Source of the DNA: Variovorax sp. V93
Lineage (GTDB): Bacteria; Pseudomonadota; Gammaproteobacteria; Burkholderiales; Burkholderiaceae_C
DNA: 64,000 bases
Direction of reading: 5' to 3'
Assembly (NCBI RefSeq): GCF_041154485.1
Contig: NZ_AP028669.1
Span: 4,030,001 to 4,094,000 of the forward strand
This document shows, one piece after another, positions 21,984 to 31,693 of the stretch; the first letter of the stretch is position 1; every line of letters starts with the position of its first letter. The translations under genes were made by a program, and so were the position numbers. The notes under the pieces are model-generated. The model had not been told where the DNA came from. It did no database searches and saw only the letters and a list, made by a program, of their open reading frames with translations.

Positions 21984-22853
21984 TCAGCCCGGCAGCAGGC
22001 CGAGGCTGCGCGCGCTCGCGACGATGGCGCGCGCGCGGATCACGAAGGGAATGTCGATCATCTTTCCGTCCACCACATAGGCGCCCGTGCCGCTGTCGTC
22101 GGCCGCGCGGGCGGCCTCGACCACCTTGCATGCGTGCGCGATTTCCTCGTCGGTGGGACGGAACACCTCGTTGGCGATGGCGATCTGGCTCGGGTGGATG
22201 CAGGTCTTTCCGAGGAAGCCGAGGTTGCGCGCCAGCATCGCCTCGGCACGGAATCCGTCGGCGTCGCGGATGTCCGCGAACGCGCCGTCGTAGGCATAGA
22301 CGCCCGCCTCGCCCGCGGCGATGCGCATCGCGAACATCGCCTGCTGGATCGCGGCCGGCTCGCGCCGTGCAATGCCCAGCGGCTCGAACAGGTCGCCCAG
22401 GCCCAGCTGCAGGCCCGCCACGCGCGGATGCGCGAGCGCAAGCTGCGCCGCGGTGCGCAAGGCCGCGGGCGCCTCGATGTTCAGCAGCAGGCCGATGAGC
22501 GCGGCCACGCCGTTGGCGCGCTCGGCGCGTTCGATCGCCTCGACCGCGCTGCGCACATGGGCCGGGCTTTCGGGCTTCGGGATGTTGATCAGGTGCACGC
22601 CGGGCCGTGCCACGGCCGCAACGTCCTCCGCGAAATGCGGCGTGTCCATCGCGTTGACGCGAACGATCACGGTCTTGCCCGATGCGGCCGTGCCGCCGTC
22701 CTGCAGCAGCTGCCGCACGGCGTCGCGCGCCTCGCCCTTGCGCGGCTCGGCGACCGCGTCTTCCAGGTCGAAACAGACGCTGTCGGCCGCGCTGCCCAGC
22801 GCCTTGGCGAACAGCTCGGGGCGCGTGCCGGGAACGAAGAGTTTGCTTCTCAT
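21984..22853 (-). CDS. HpcH/HpaI aldolase family, CitE-like acyl-CoA lyase
   Basis: The 289-residue enzyme is related to citrate lyase beta chain, malyl-CoA and citramalyl-CoA lyases. Diagnostic segments are the MRSKLFVPGTRPELFAKA opening, the metal and substrate-binding FDLEDAVAEPRKGEAR, LINIPKPES, LLNIEAPAAL and GKTCIHPSQI. It probably cleaves a 3-hydroxyacyl-CoA to acetyl-CoA or propionyl-CoA plus a keto acid. As first gene of a five-gene set with a CoA-transferase, it supplies the carbon-carbon cleavage step. The ATG at 22851-22853 matches the family start exactly; the longer frame to 22892 would run into the operator. A LysR gene is divergent, 77 bp away. Confidence 0.87.
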   Translation of the reverse strand: MRSKLFVPGTRPELFAKALGSAADSVCFDLEDAVAEPRKGEARDAVRQLLQDGGTAASGKTVIVRVNAMDTPHFAEDVAAVARPGVHLINIPKPESPAHVRSAVEAIERAERANGVAALIGLLLNIEAPAALRTAAQLALAHPRVAGLQLGLGDLFEPLGIARREPAAIQQAMFAMRIAAGEAGVYAYDGAFADIRDADGFRAEAMLARNLGFLGKTCIHPSQIAIANEVFRPTDEEIAHACKVVEAARAADDSGTGAYVVDGKMIDIPFVIRARAIVASARSLGLLPG

Positions 22854-22911
22854 GCGCCGCAGTGTGTGCGGTTCACGAGATCGGAAAAACACACGCTCCC
22901 TATGATCAGAT

Positions 22912-22926
22912 GATAGAAAATCTATC
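22912..22926. promoter_or_regulatory. Candidate LysR operator GATAGA-N3-TCTATC
   Basis: Perfect 6-bp inverted repeat GATAGA (22912-22917) / TCTATC (22921-22926) with an AAA spacer, in the 77-bp divergent region between the CitE-like operon and the LysR gene. It ends five bases before the LysR ATG at 22931, a location suited to autorepression. If translation began at the ATG at 22910 the palindrome would be coding, one reason for choosing 22931. Confidence 0.45.
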
Positions 22927-22930
22927 TTTC

Positions 22931-23827
22931 ATGGAAACAGCCTATCTGCAAAGCTTTCTTCTGGTGGTGGAATCGGGCTCCATGTCGGAGGCCGCGCGCC
23001 GCCTCGACCTGACGCCCGCGGCCGTGGCGCAGCAGATCCGCACGCTGGAACGCGAACTGGGCGCCCCGCTGCTGGCGCGCGCCGGCCGCACGGTGCAGCC
23101 CACCGAGGCCGGGCACCAGCTGGTGCAGCGGGCCCGCAACCTGCTGCGCGAGGTGAACGACATCAAGGCGCTGCTCGGCAGCGACGCGGCTGGCGGCGAG
23201 CTGCTGGTCGGCACCATCAACACGGCCATCCACAGCCTGCTGCCGGACATCCTCGCGCGCTTCGTGAAGACGCATCCCGGCGTCAAGGTGTTCCTGCAGT
23301 CGGGCACCACGGCCACGCTCTACAAGGCGGTGCAGCAGGGCGAGCTCGACGCGGCCGTGTGCCTCTACCCGCCCTATGTGCTTGCCAAGACCTTCGACTG
23401 GTCGCTGCTGCGCGAGGAGCCGCTGGTGCTGCTGGCGCCGAGCCGCCTCGCGCGGCGCGATCCGCACGAGCTGCTGCGGACCTCGCCGCTCATCCGCTAC
23501 GACCGCAACCTGGGCGGCGGCAAGCAGGCCGACCGCTACCTGCGCGCCGCGGGCATCGTGCCGCAGGAGCGCTTCGAACTCAGCTCGCTGCTGGCCATTG
23601 CCATGATGGTCGACCGCGGCCTGGGCGTCTCGCTGGTGCCCGACATCGCCTCGCCGCTGCTTGACGGCCAGCGCGTCGCGAAGATCGCGCTGCCGCTGCC
23701 TTCGCAGCCGCGGCGCTTCGGCGTCCTGTGGCAGCGCGCATCGCCGCGCCTGCGGTTGATCCAGGGCTTTGTCGACAGCGCGCGGATGGTGACCGAAGGG
23801 AAGCCGCGCGGCACGACCCACAAATGA
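22931..23827 (+). CDS. LysR-family transcriptional regulator of the carboxylate module
   Basis: A 298-residue LTTR. METAYLQSFLLVVESGSMSE opens the HTH domain, with LTPAAVAQQIRTLERELGAPLL as recognition and dimerisation helices; the C-terminal effector domain contains GELLVGTINTAIHSLLP and GLGVSLVPDIASP. It is divergent from the five-gene CitE/CoA-transferase/Bug set and is the probable activator, responding to the imported acid or its CoA ester. The start at 22931 is chosen for HTH position and because of the palindrome just upstream; a longer version from 22910 adds seven residues and cannot be excluded. Confidence 0.87.
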   Translation: METAYLQSFLLVVESGSMSEAARRLDLTPAAVAQQIRTLERELGAPLLARAGRTVQPTEAGHQLVQRARNLLREVNDIKALLGSDAAGGELLVGTINTAIHSLLPDILARFVKTHPGVKVFLQSGTTATLYKAVQQGELDAAVCLYPPYVLAKTFDWSLLREEPLVLLAPSRLARRDPHELLRTSPLIRYDRNLGGGKQADRYLRAAGIVPQERFELSSLLAIAMMVDRGLGVSLVPDIASPLLDGQRVAKIALPLPSQPRRFGVLWQRASPRLRLIQGFVDSARMVTEGKPRGTTHK

Positions 23828-23853
23828 AAAGGGCCGCCCGCAGGCGACCCTTT
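23828..23853. terminator. Bidirectional intrinsic terminator
   Basis: Starting right after the LysR stop codon: AAAGGG-C-CGCC (23828-23838), loop CGCA, GGCG-A-CCCTTT (23843-23853), an interrupted 10-bp stem with A/T tracts on both flanks. It serves the rightward LysR transcript and the leftward BMP transcript. A second short hairpin, AAAGCGC/GCGCTTT at 23859-23875, runs up to the BMP stop codon. Confidence 0.65.
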
Positions 23854-23873
23854 CATGGAAAGCGCTGCGCGCT

Positions 23874-25046
23874 TTACTTCTTGTCCCCGCCCGGCACCTT
23901 GCCTTCGACGCCCTTGACGTAGAAGTTCACGCCCGAGAGGAACTTGTCGTCGGCCACGGCATCCTTGGCAACCACTTCCTTGCCGTCCTGGCCCAGGATC
24001 GGGCCCTTCCAGATCACGAAGCTGCCGTCCTTCAGGCCCTTCTTCACTTCCTCGACCTTGGCCTTGGTTTCGGCCGGCACGTCCTCGGCGATCGAGACGA
24101 TGTCGATGGCGCCTTCCTTCACGCCCCACCAGCTCTGGCCCGTGGCCCACTTGCCGTCGAGCGCGTCCTGCGTGGCCTTGATGTAGTACGGCGCCCAGTT
24201 GATGGTGGCCGAGGCCAGGTGGGCCTTGGGGCCGTAGGCGGTCATGTCCGAATCCCAGCCGAAGGCGCGCTTGCCCTTTTCCTGCGCGGTCTTGAGCACG
24301 GCCGGCGAGTCGGTGTTCTGGAACAGCACGTCGGCGCCGCCGTTGATGAGGGCGGTGGCGGCTTCGGTTTCCTTGGGCGGGCTGAACCATTCGTTCACCC
24401 ACACCACCTTGGTGGTGATCTTCGGGTTGACCGACTGCGCGCCCAGCGTGAAGCTGTTGATGTTGCGCAGCACCTCGGGAATCGGCACCGAGCCGACCAC
24501 GCCGAGCGTGTTGCTCTTGGTCATGGCACCGGCAATGACGCCGGCCATGTAGGCGCCTTCATAGGTGCGGCTGTCGTAGGTGCGCATGTTCTCGGCGGTC
24601 TTGTAGCCGGTGGCATGCTCGAACTTCACGTCCTTGCTGTCGGTGGCCACCTTGAGCATCGGCTCCATGTAGCCGAAGGTGGTGCCGAAGATCAGCTTGT
24701 TGCCCTGCCCGACCATGTCGCGGAACACGCGCTCGGCGTCAGCGCCCTCGGGCACGCTCTCGACGAAGGTGGTCTTGATCTTGTCGCCGAATTCCTTCTC
24801 GAGCGCCTTGCGGCCGTTGTCGTGCGCGAAGGTCCAGCCGCCGTCGCCCACCGGGCCGATGTATGCGAATGCGATGTTGAGCGGCGCCGCCGGTGCCGGT
24901 GCGGCGGCAGCGGGTGCCGGCGCCGGTGCGGGGGCCGCAGCCGGTGCAGCCGCTTCTTCTTTCTTGCCGCAGCCGATCAGGGCCGCCGAAGCGACCGCCG
25001 TGAGGGCGGCCAGCTTGAGCAGGGAGCGCTTGTTCAGATCATTCAT
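23874..25046 (-). CDS. BMP-family ABC transporter substrate-binding lipoprotein (purine/nucleoside)
   Basis: A 390-residue lipoprotein: signal with lipobox LIGC (Cys at about residue 26), then a low-complexity Ala/Pro linker (about residues 32-55), then the BMP/PnrA domain. Conserved pieces include IAFAYIGPVGDGGWTFAH, FVESVPEGADAERVFRD, FGYMEPMLKVA, GSVPIPEVLRNINSF and WVNEWFSPPKE. Characterised relatives bind purine nucleosides. It is the last gene of the ABC set: ATPase, permease, permease, binding protein, all on the minus strand, though a 358-bp intergenic repeat separates the permeases. The orphan BMP protein at 3853-4953 is a close paralogue. Confidence 0.92.
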   Translation of the reverse strand: MNDLNKRSLLKLAALTAVASAALIGCGKKEEAAAPAAAPAPAPAPAAAAPAPAAPLNIAFAYIGPVGDGGWTFAHDNGRKALEKEFGDKIKTTFVESVPEGADAERVFRDMVGQGNKLIFGTTFGYMEPMLKVATDSKDVKFEHATGYKTAENMRTYDSRTYEGAYMAGVIAGAMTKSNTLGVVGSVPIPEVLRNINSFTLGAQSVNPKITTKVVWVNEWFSPPKETEAATALINGGADVLFQNTDSPAVLKTAQEKGKRAFGWDSDMTAYGPKAHLASATINWAPYYIKATQDALDGKWATGQSWWGVKEGAIDIVSIAEDVPAETKAKVEEVKKGLKDGSFVIWKGPILGQDGKEVVAKDAVADDKFLSGVNFYVKGVEGKVPGGDKK

Positions 25047-25095
25047 TGTCGGAAATCCTCAAAAAGGACAGGTTGGCGGAAATCGAGAAGCGAGA

Positions 25096-26016
25096 TTATG
25101 AGCCGGGGTAGAACGGTTTTCCGATGGAAGCCGGCATGTTGATGCGGATGAAGGCCGGGTTGCGCGAGATCAGCGCCAGCACCACGATGGGCGCGATGTA
25201 CTGCAGCATGCTGAGGAACTGCGGCGGCACGTCGACGCCGCTGCTCTGCAGGTGGAAACCCAGCATCGAGACGCCGCCGAACAGGTAGGCGCCCAGCAGC
25301 ACGCGCATCGGCCGCCAGGTGGCAAAGGTGGTGAGCGCCAGCGCGATCCAGCCGCGGCCCGCGACCATGCCTTCGACCCACAGCGGCGTATAGACGGTCG
25401 ACAGGTACGCTCCCGCCAGCCCGCACAGCGCGCCGCCCGCGATCACCGCCATGAAGCGGATGCGCCGCACCGGATAGCCCAGCGCATGCGCCGACTCGGG
25501 CGACTCGCCGACCGAGCGCAGCACCAGCCCGGCGCGGGTGCGGTAGAGAAACCAGATCAGGCCGAAGGTCAGCACCACGGCGAAGTACACCATGGGGTGG
25601 TGGCGGAACAGCGCGGGTCCGACGAGCGGAATGTCGCCAAGCACCGGCACCGCGTACGACACGCTCTCGGGCAGCTTGGCCTGCACGAAGTTGATGCCCA
25701 CGAACGCGGAGAAGCCGACGCCGAACAGGCTGAGCGCGAGCCCCGTGGCGTACTGGTTGGTGTTGAGCCAGATCACCAGCACGCCGAAGAAGGCCGCAAG
25801 CAGTGCGCCGGCCGCCATGCCGGCCAGGAAGCCGAGCCAGGGGTTGTGCGTGATGACGACCGTCGCAAAGCCGGCGATGGCGGCGCAGAGCATCATGCCC
25901 TCGGCACCCAGGTTGACGATGCCGGCCTTTTCGTTGATGAGGAGGCCCAATGCCGCAATCGCGAGCACGGTGCCGGCGCTCAGGGTGGAGCCCAGCAGGA
26001 GTGCGTAGCTGTCCAT
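25096..26016 (-). CDS. ABC transporter permease, BMP/nucleoside type (second permease)
   Basis: A 306-residue inner-membrane protein of the BPD_transp_2 family used by ribose/nucleoside ABC importers. Eight or more hydrophobic segments are visible; the cytosolic coupling loop is INEKAGIVNLGAEGMMLCAA near the N terminus, the family signature, and GLVLRSVGESPESAHALGYPV later on. It is the partner of the larger permease at 26375-27526 and of the downstream binding protein, to which the gap is 49 bp. Together they should import purine bases or nucleosides. Confidence 0.92.
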   Translation of the reverse strand: MDSYALLLGSTLSAGTVLAIAALGLLINEKAGIVNLGAEGMMLCAAIAGFATVVITHNPWLGFLAGMAAGALLAAFFGVLVIWLNTNQYATGLALSLFGVGFSAFVGINFVQAKLPESVSYAVPVLGDIPLVGPALFRHHPMVYFAVVLTFGLIWFLYRTRAGLVLRSVGESPESAHALGYPVRRIRFMAVIAGGALCGLAGAYLSTVYTPLWVEGMVAGRGWIALALTTFATWRPMRVLLGAYLFGGVSMLGFHLQSSGVDVPPQFLSMLQYIAPIVVLALISRNPAFIRINMPASIGKPFYPGS

Positions 26017-26080
26017 TTTTCAGTTGCTCCGGCGCGGGTTGCTGTTGTTCGAGCGGATGCGTTCTTGGCGCTCTTGTCCA

Positions 26081-26328
26081 GGGCGCGTGCACAGGCCACC
26101 GGGTACTCCCCTCCGCGAATGTCCCCCGCCTTCGGCTCCTCCTTTATTTCGCTGCGGGGAGCACCCGATGCCCTGTGCACGATGGGCGCAGCGCTTGTGC
26201 TGGCCGATCAACGACCGCTCCGACCAACGATCACGTCGATGGGGTGCCTTGCGCAGCGAAATCAAGGAGGAGGCCGAAGGCCGGGGGACATTCGCGGAGC
26301 AAGGCACCCCGTCGGCGGGAGCGCGCCC
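26081..26328. repeat. Double-hairpin interspersed repeat, copy A
   Basis: A 248-bp intergenic element, nearly identical to copy B at 47352-47603. Short termini GGGCGCG/CGCGCCC bracket two inverted units. Unit 1 has ~25-nt arms beginning GTGCACAGG (26087-26111, 26156-26180); unit 2 has 18-nt arms (26235-26252, 26299-26316). The sequences between the arms of the two units are reverse complements of each other, with an 18-bp perfect match (26111-26128 against 26282-26299). This is the layout of REP/BIME-like or MITE-like mosaic repeats. It separates the two permease genes of the ABC operon. The rest of the gap (26017-26080, 26329-26374) shows nothing recognisable. No transposase is present. Confidence 0.85.
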
Positions 26329-26374
26329 CGAACAAGCACGCACAACGCGTTGAAGCAAGAAGCAGGCGTTCATC

Positions 26375-27518
26375 CTAGAGCGCTCCTTCGGTCGAATGGG
26401 CAGCCGGCGCCGTCAACGGCGTGCTGGCTTGCAGCGAACTCGTCGTCATGCTGGAGGCCACCGCCTTCGCAGCCGCCTTGCGGCGGATGCGATAGGCAAT
26501 GAGCGTGTCGCAGGCCAGCAGCGTGAAGAGCAGCAAACCCTGGAACACGCCCGTCAGCGACTTGGGCAGGCCGAGACGCGACTGCGCCAGCTCGCCGCCG
26601 ATGTAGAACATGCTCATGAGGATGGCCGAGAACACCATGCCCACCGGATGCAGACGGCCGACGAAGGCCACGATGATGGCCGCGAAGCCATAGCCCGCCG
26701 GCACGTAGGGCGTGAGCTGGCCGAGCGGGCCCGCCACCTCGAGCGCGCCCGCCAGGCCCGCCGCGCCGCCCGAGGTCAGCAGCGCGATCCAGATTGCGCG
26801 CCGTGCCGAGAAGCCTGCATAGCGCGCGGCCGCCGGCGCGAGCCCGCCGACCTGCTGAGCGAAACCGGCCCGCGTGCGGAACAGGAACACCCAGAGCGCG
26901 CCCACGCCCAGCAGCGCGATGATCAGTCCGATGCTCACGCGCGAACCCTTGAAGAGCCGCGGGATCTGCGTCACGGCCTCGAAGGTCTTCGATTGCGGAA
27001 AATTGTAGCCCTGCGGATCCTTCCAGGGACCGAACACCATGTAGCCGAGCAGCAGCGTCGCCACGTACACCAGCATCAGGCTCACGAGGATTTCGTTGGC
27101 GTTGAACCGGTCGCGCAGGAAGGCCACGATGCCGGCCCACAGCATGCCGCCGACCGTGCCCGCAACGAGGATGGCCACCACGATCCACGAGCCCGTGGTC
27201 TTGTCGGCCATCAGCGCGACGCCGCCCGCGGCAATGGCGCCGAACACGAACTGTCCCTCGGCGCCAATGTTCCAGACGTTGGAGCGGAAGCACACCGCCA
27301 ACCCGAGCGCGATGATGAGCAGCGGCGTGGCCTTGATGGTGAGCTCGCCGATCGCGTAGCCGCTCTTGATCGGTTCGTAGAAGAACACCAGCAGGCCCTT
27401 GACCGGGTCCTTGCCGAGCGCGGCGAACAGCGCCACGCCGATCAGCACGGTGATCAGCAGCGCCAGGATCGGCGAGGCAAAGGTCCAGAAGCGCGACAGC
27501 TCCGGGCGGGGTTCGAGC

Positions 27519-27526
<8 letters not shown>
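26375..27526 (-). CDS. ABC transporter permease, BMP/nucleoside type (first permease)
   Basis: A 383-residue inner-membrane protein of the BPD_transp_2 family. After a cytosolic N terminus, multiple membrane segments follow; the signature SNVWNIGAEGQFVFGAIAAGG (about residues 84-104) is the family's coupling loop. The C terminus carries a ~40-residue low-complexity Ala/Thr/Ser tail with several Lys/Arg, longer than usual. Its start overlaps the stop of the ATPase gene by 8 bp, showing translational coupling. The second permease follows after a 358-bp gap holding a repeat element, which could affect the stoichiometry of the complex. Confidence 0.92.
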
Positions 27527-29048
<1,522 letters not shown>

Positions 29049-29147
29049 GCCGGGTTTCGTGGGTTTGTCTCGTTCAACAGCAACAAGCGGGGGCAGCTAT
29101 GAGTTTAATAGCGTCCCCCGTCCATCGGCGCCCGACGGCGCTCCCCC

Positions 29148-30527
29148 TCAGTGTCCGCCGATGTAGGCGAACTTGAACAGGAAAATCGCCGCGATCACCC
29201 AGACCATCGCATGCACTTCCCGTGCCCGGCCGGTGCAGAGCTTGAGCACCGCGTAGGTGATGAAGCCGAAGGCCAGGCCATTGGCGATCGAGTAGGTGAA
29301 GGGCATGGCCAGCGCGGTCACCGCCGCGGGGATCACCTCGGTCGTATCCTCCCAGTCGAGTTCGACCAGGTCTCGCAGCATCAGGCAGCCCACGAAGAGC
29401 AGCGCCGGCGCGGTGGCATAGGCCGGCACCGAGCCCGCGAGCGGCGAGATCATCAGGCAGGCCAGGAACAGCCCCGCCACCACCACGGCCGTGAGGCCGG
29501 TGCGCCCGCCGGCCTGCACGCCGGCCGCGCTTTCCACGTACGCCGTGGTGCTCGAGGTGCCGAGCAGCGAGCCCGCGAAGATCGCGCCGCTGTCGGCCAG
29601 CAGGGCCTTGTTCATGCGCTCCATCTTGCCGGGCACCAGCAGGCCCGCGCGCTTGGCCACGCCCATCAGCGTGCCGGTGGCGTCGAACATCTCGACCAGG
29701 AAGAACACCAGCACCACGTTCAGGATGCCGCCCTTGAGCGCGCCCAGGATGTCGAGCTGCATGAAGGTGGGCGCGATCGAGGGCGGCGCATCGAACACGC
29801 CATGGAACTTGTTGCCGCCGAAGAAGAACGACAGCACCGTCACCAGCATGATGCCGATCAGGATGGCGCCGCGCACCTTGAGACGGTCGAGCGTCACGAT
29901 CACCAGGAAGCCCAGCGTCGCCAGCACCACCGGCGCCGAATGCAGGTCGCCCAGCGTGACGAAGGTGGCCGGCGAGGCCGCGACCACACCCGCGCTCTTC
30001 AGCGCGATGAGCGCCAGGAACATGCCGATGCCCACGGTGATCGCCGTTCGCAGCGACTGCGGTATGCCGGCGATGAACAGCTCCCGCAGCCCCGTGACCG
30101 TGACGATCAGGAACAGCGTGCCCGAGATGAACACCGCGCCCAGCGCCACCTGCCACGTGTAGCCCATGCCCAGCACCACCACGTAGGCGAAGTAGGCGTT
30201 CAGCCCCATGCCCGGCGCCATCGCGATCGGGTAGTTGGCATACAGGCCCATGATCAGCGTGCCCAGTGCCGCGATCAGGCAGGTGGCCACGAAGACCGCG
30301 CCCTTGGGCATGCCCGCGTCACCGAGGATCGCCGGGTTCACGAAGATGATGTAGGCCATCGTCAGGAAGGTGGTGAGCCCTGCGATGACCTCGGTGCGCA
30401 CGGTGGTGTTGTGCTCGGTCAGCTTGAACATGCGTTCAAGCCAGTTCGCGCCCTGCGGCGCGCGGCGCGCGGCTGTCCCCGAGGCGTGGGGATCGGTGAC
30501 CTTGGGCACCTCTTCAAACCTGTTCAT
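29148..30527 (-). CDS. NCS2-family purine permease (AzgA/GhxP-like guanine/hypoxanthine transporter)
   Basis: A 459-residue proton symporter with 12-14 membrane segments. It belongs to the AzgA/PurP/GhxP branch: TM1 VIAGLTTFLTMAYIIFVNPAIL, TM3 APGMGLNAYFAYVVV, TM8 MFDATGTLMGVAKRAGLL with the substrate-contacting acidic residue, and TM10 GTSSTTAYVESAAGVQAGGRTG. Members transport adenine, guanine and hypoxanthine. The downstream ABC importer, upstream LysR gene and xdhAB all lie on the same strand, giving two uptake routes beside the oxidation enzyme. The 5' flank contains TATGTGG (30549-30555), shared with the xdhA operator candidate. Confidence 0.93.
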   Translation of the reverse strand: MNRFEEVPKVTDPHASGTAARRAPQGANWLERMFKLTEHNTTVRTEVIAGLTTFLTMAYIIFVNPAILGDAGMPKGAVFVATCLIAALGTLIMGLYANYPIAMAPGMGLNAYFAYVVVLGMGYTWQVALGAVFISGTLFLIVTVTGLRELFIAGIPQSLRTAITVGIGMFLALIALKSAGVVAASPATFVTLGDLHSAPVVLATLGFLVIVTLDRLKVRGAILIGIMLVTVLSFFFGGNKFHGVFDAPPSIAPTFMQLDILGALKGGILNVVLVFFLVEMFDATGTLMGVAKRAGLLVPGKMERMNKALLADSGAIFAGSLLGTSSTTAYVESAAGVQAGGRTGLTAVVVAGLFLACLMISPLAGSVPAYATAPALLFVGCLMLRDLVELDWEDTTEVIPAAVTALAMPFTYSIANGLAFGFITYAVLKLCTGRAREVHAMVWVIAAIFLFKFAYIGGH

Positions 30528-30607
30528 GTCGCTTGTCTCCAGCTGTTGTATGTGGCGGTTCGTTCAAACATGCCTCGGCCGCGACGCCGGCGCGGCCGAA
30601 GGATTCG

Positions 30608-31591
30608 TCAAGGCGGGTCGGGGGCCTCGGCCGCAACGGCCCGCGAGGCCGGCGTGGTGAAGGCGGGCCGCAGCGAGGCCGCCACGTCCTTGATGCATTC
30701 GCGCAGCCAGCGCGCGGAACTCGACGAATGGGTGCGCTCGTGCCAGAGCTGGTAGTACATGAGGCGCGGCAGCGCCACCGGGCATTCGAGGATCTTCACC
30801 GGCAGGCGCGTGGCGAAGCGCTCGCAGTACTGGCGCCCGGTGGTGAGCACCAGCAGGCTCGAGGCGACCATGTCCGGGATCAGGCTGAAGTGCGCGCAGC
30901 GCGCCGTGATGTTGCGCTGCCGGCCCAGCTCGTCGAGCATCTGGTCGATGATGCCGCGCCCGCCCGGGTGCATGGGCGTGGGCGCGATGTGCTCGGCCGC
31001 GAGCCAGGTCTCCAGGTCCCAGCCGCGGCGCACCGCCGGGTGGTCCTGGTTGACCAGCGACACCACCTCGTCGCCGAAGAGCCGCGCCATGTGCAGGTCT
31101 TCCGGGGGCTTCTGCCAGTTGCCGATCACCAGGTCGACCTGCCCGAGCGCCAGATGGCCGTGATAGTCCGAGTCGGGCGTGAGCGCATGGATCTCGATCT
31201 GGCACAGCGGCGCCTCGCGCTTCACGTGCGCCACCAGCATCGGCAGGAACAGCGGGTCCATGTAGTCGCTCGCGGCGATGCGGAAGGTGGTGGCCGCCGA
31301 CTGCGGCTCGAAGCCGCGCGCATCGGAGAACAGCATCTCGGCCGCGCGCAGGATGCTCGCGGCCGGCTCGATCATCCGCAGCCCCGCATCGGTCGGCACC
31401 ATGCCCGAGCCCGAGCGCACCAGCAGCGGATCGCCCGAGAGTTCGCGCAGGCGCTTCAGCGCGGCCGAGACGGCCGGCTGGTACATGCCCAGGCGGATGG
31501 CGGCGCGCGAGACGCTGCGGTCGGTCAGCACGGTGTGAAGCACCCTGATGAGATGAAGGTCGATCTTGTCGAACAGCGCTTGATCACGCAT
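30608..31591 (-). CDS. LysR-family regulator, probably of purine uptake/oxidation
   Basis: A 327-residue LTTR of the NodD/LinR-like group: the HTH is in FDKIDLHLIRVLHTVLTDRSVSRAAIRLGM... (written here only by its ends: residues ~8-66), and the effector domain holds FRIAASDYMDPLFLPML and LGQVDLVIGNW. A start at 31589-31591 (MRDQALF) is preferred to one 17 codons upstream. It sits between xdhB and the NCS2 permease gene with all genes co-directional, so it is the best local candidate for recognising the inverted repeat upstream of xdhA. The ligand is presumably a purine or urate. Confidence 0.87.
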   Translation of the reverse strand: MRDQALFDKIDLHLIRVLHTVLTDRSVSRAAIRLGMYQPAVSAALKRLRELSGDPLLVRSGSGMVPTDAGLRMIEPAASILRAAEMLFSDARGFEPQSAATTFRIAASDYMDPLFLPMLVAHVKREAPLCQIEIHALTPDSDYHGHLALGQVDLVIGNWQKPPEDLHMARLFGDEVVSLVNQDHPAVRRGWDLETWLAAEHIAPTPMHPGGRGIIDQMLDELGRQRNITARCAHFSLIPDMVASSLLVLTTGRQYCERFATRLPVKILECPVALPRLMYYQLWHERTHSSSSARWLRECIKDVAASLRPAFTTPASRAVAAEAPDPP

Positions 31592-31693
31592 GGCTTCCCC
31601 CCCCGGCACAGCCGGTTCCGCGGTGTTTCGCGAAGAGGACAAGGGCGTGGGGCATTGGGAGGACTTTGGACATGCGCCAAAGTCTACGAGTGG

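Noticed and set aside
17859..22913. An uninterrupted open frame of 1684 codons on the plus strand
   Set aside because: It lies exactly antisense to five well-supported genes and arises because high GC third positions remove stop codons. It has no domain, no start signal and Arg/His/Ala-rich composition. The similar long frames at 30533-34183 (+) and 44237-47188 (-) were rejected for the same reasons.
25980..26373. Short ORFs inside and around the repeat element (60-140 codons on both strands)
   Set aside because: They are spelled by the repeat arms themselves, recur in copy B in altered frames and have no ribosome binding sites; they are by-products of the palindromic DNA.
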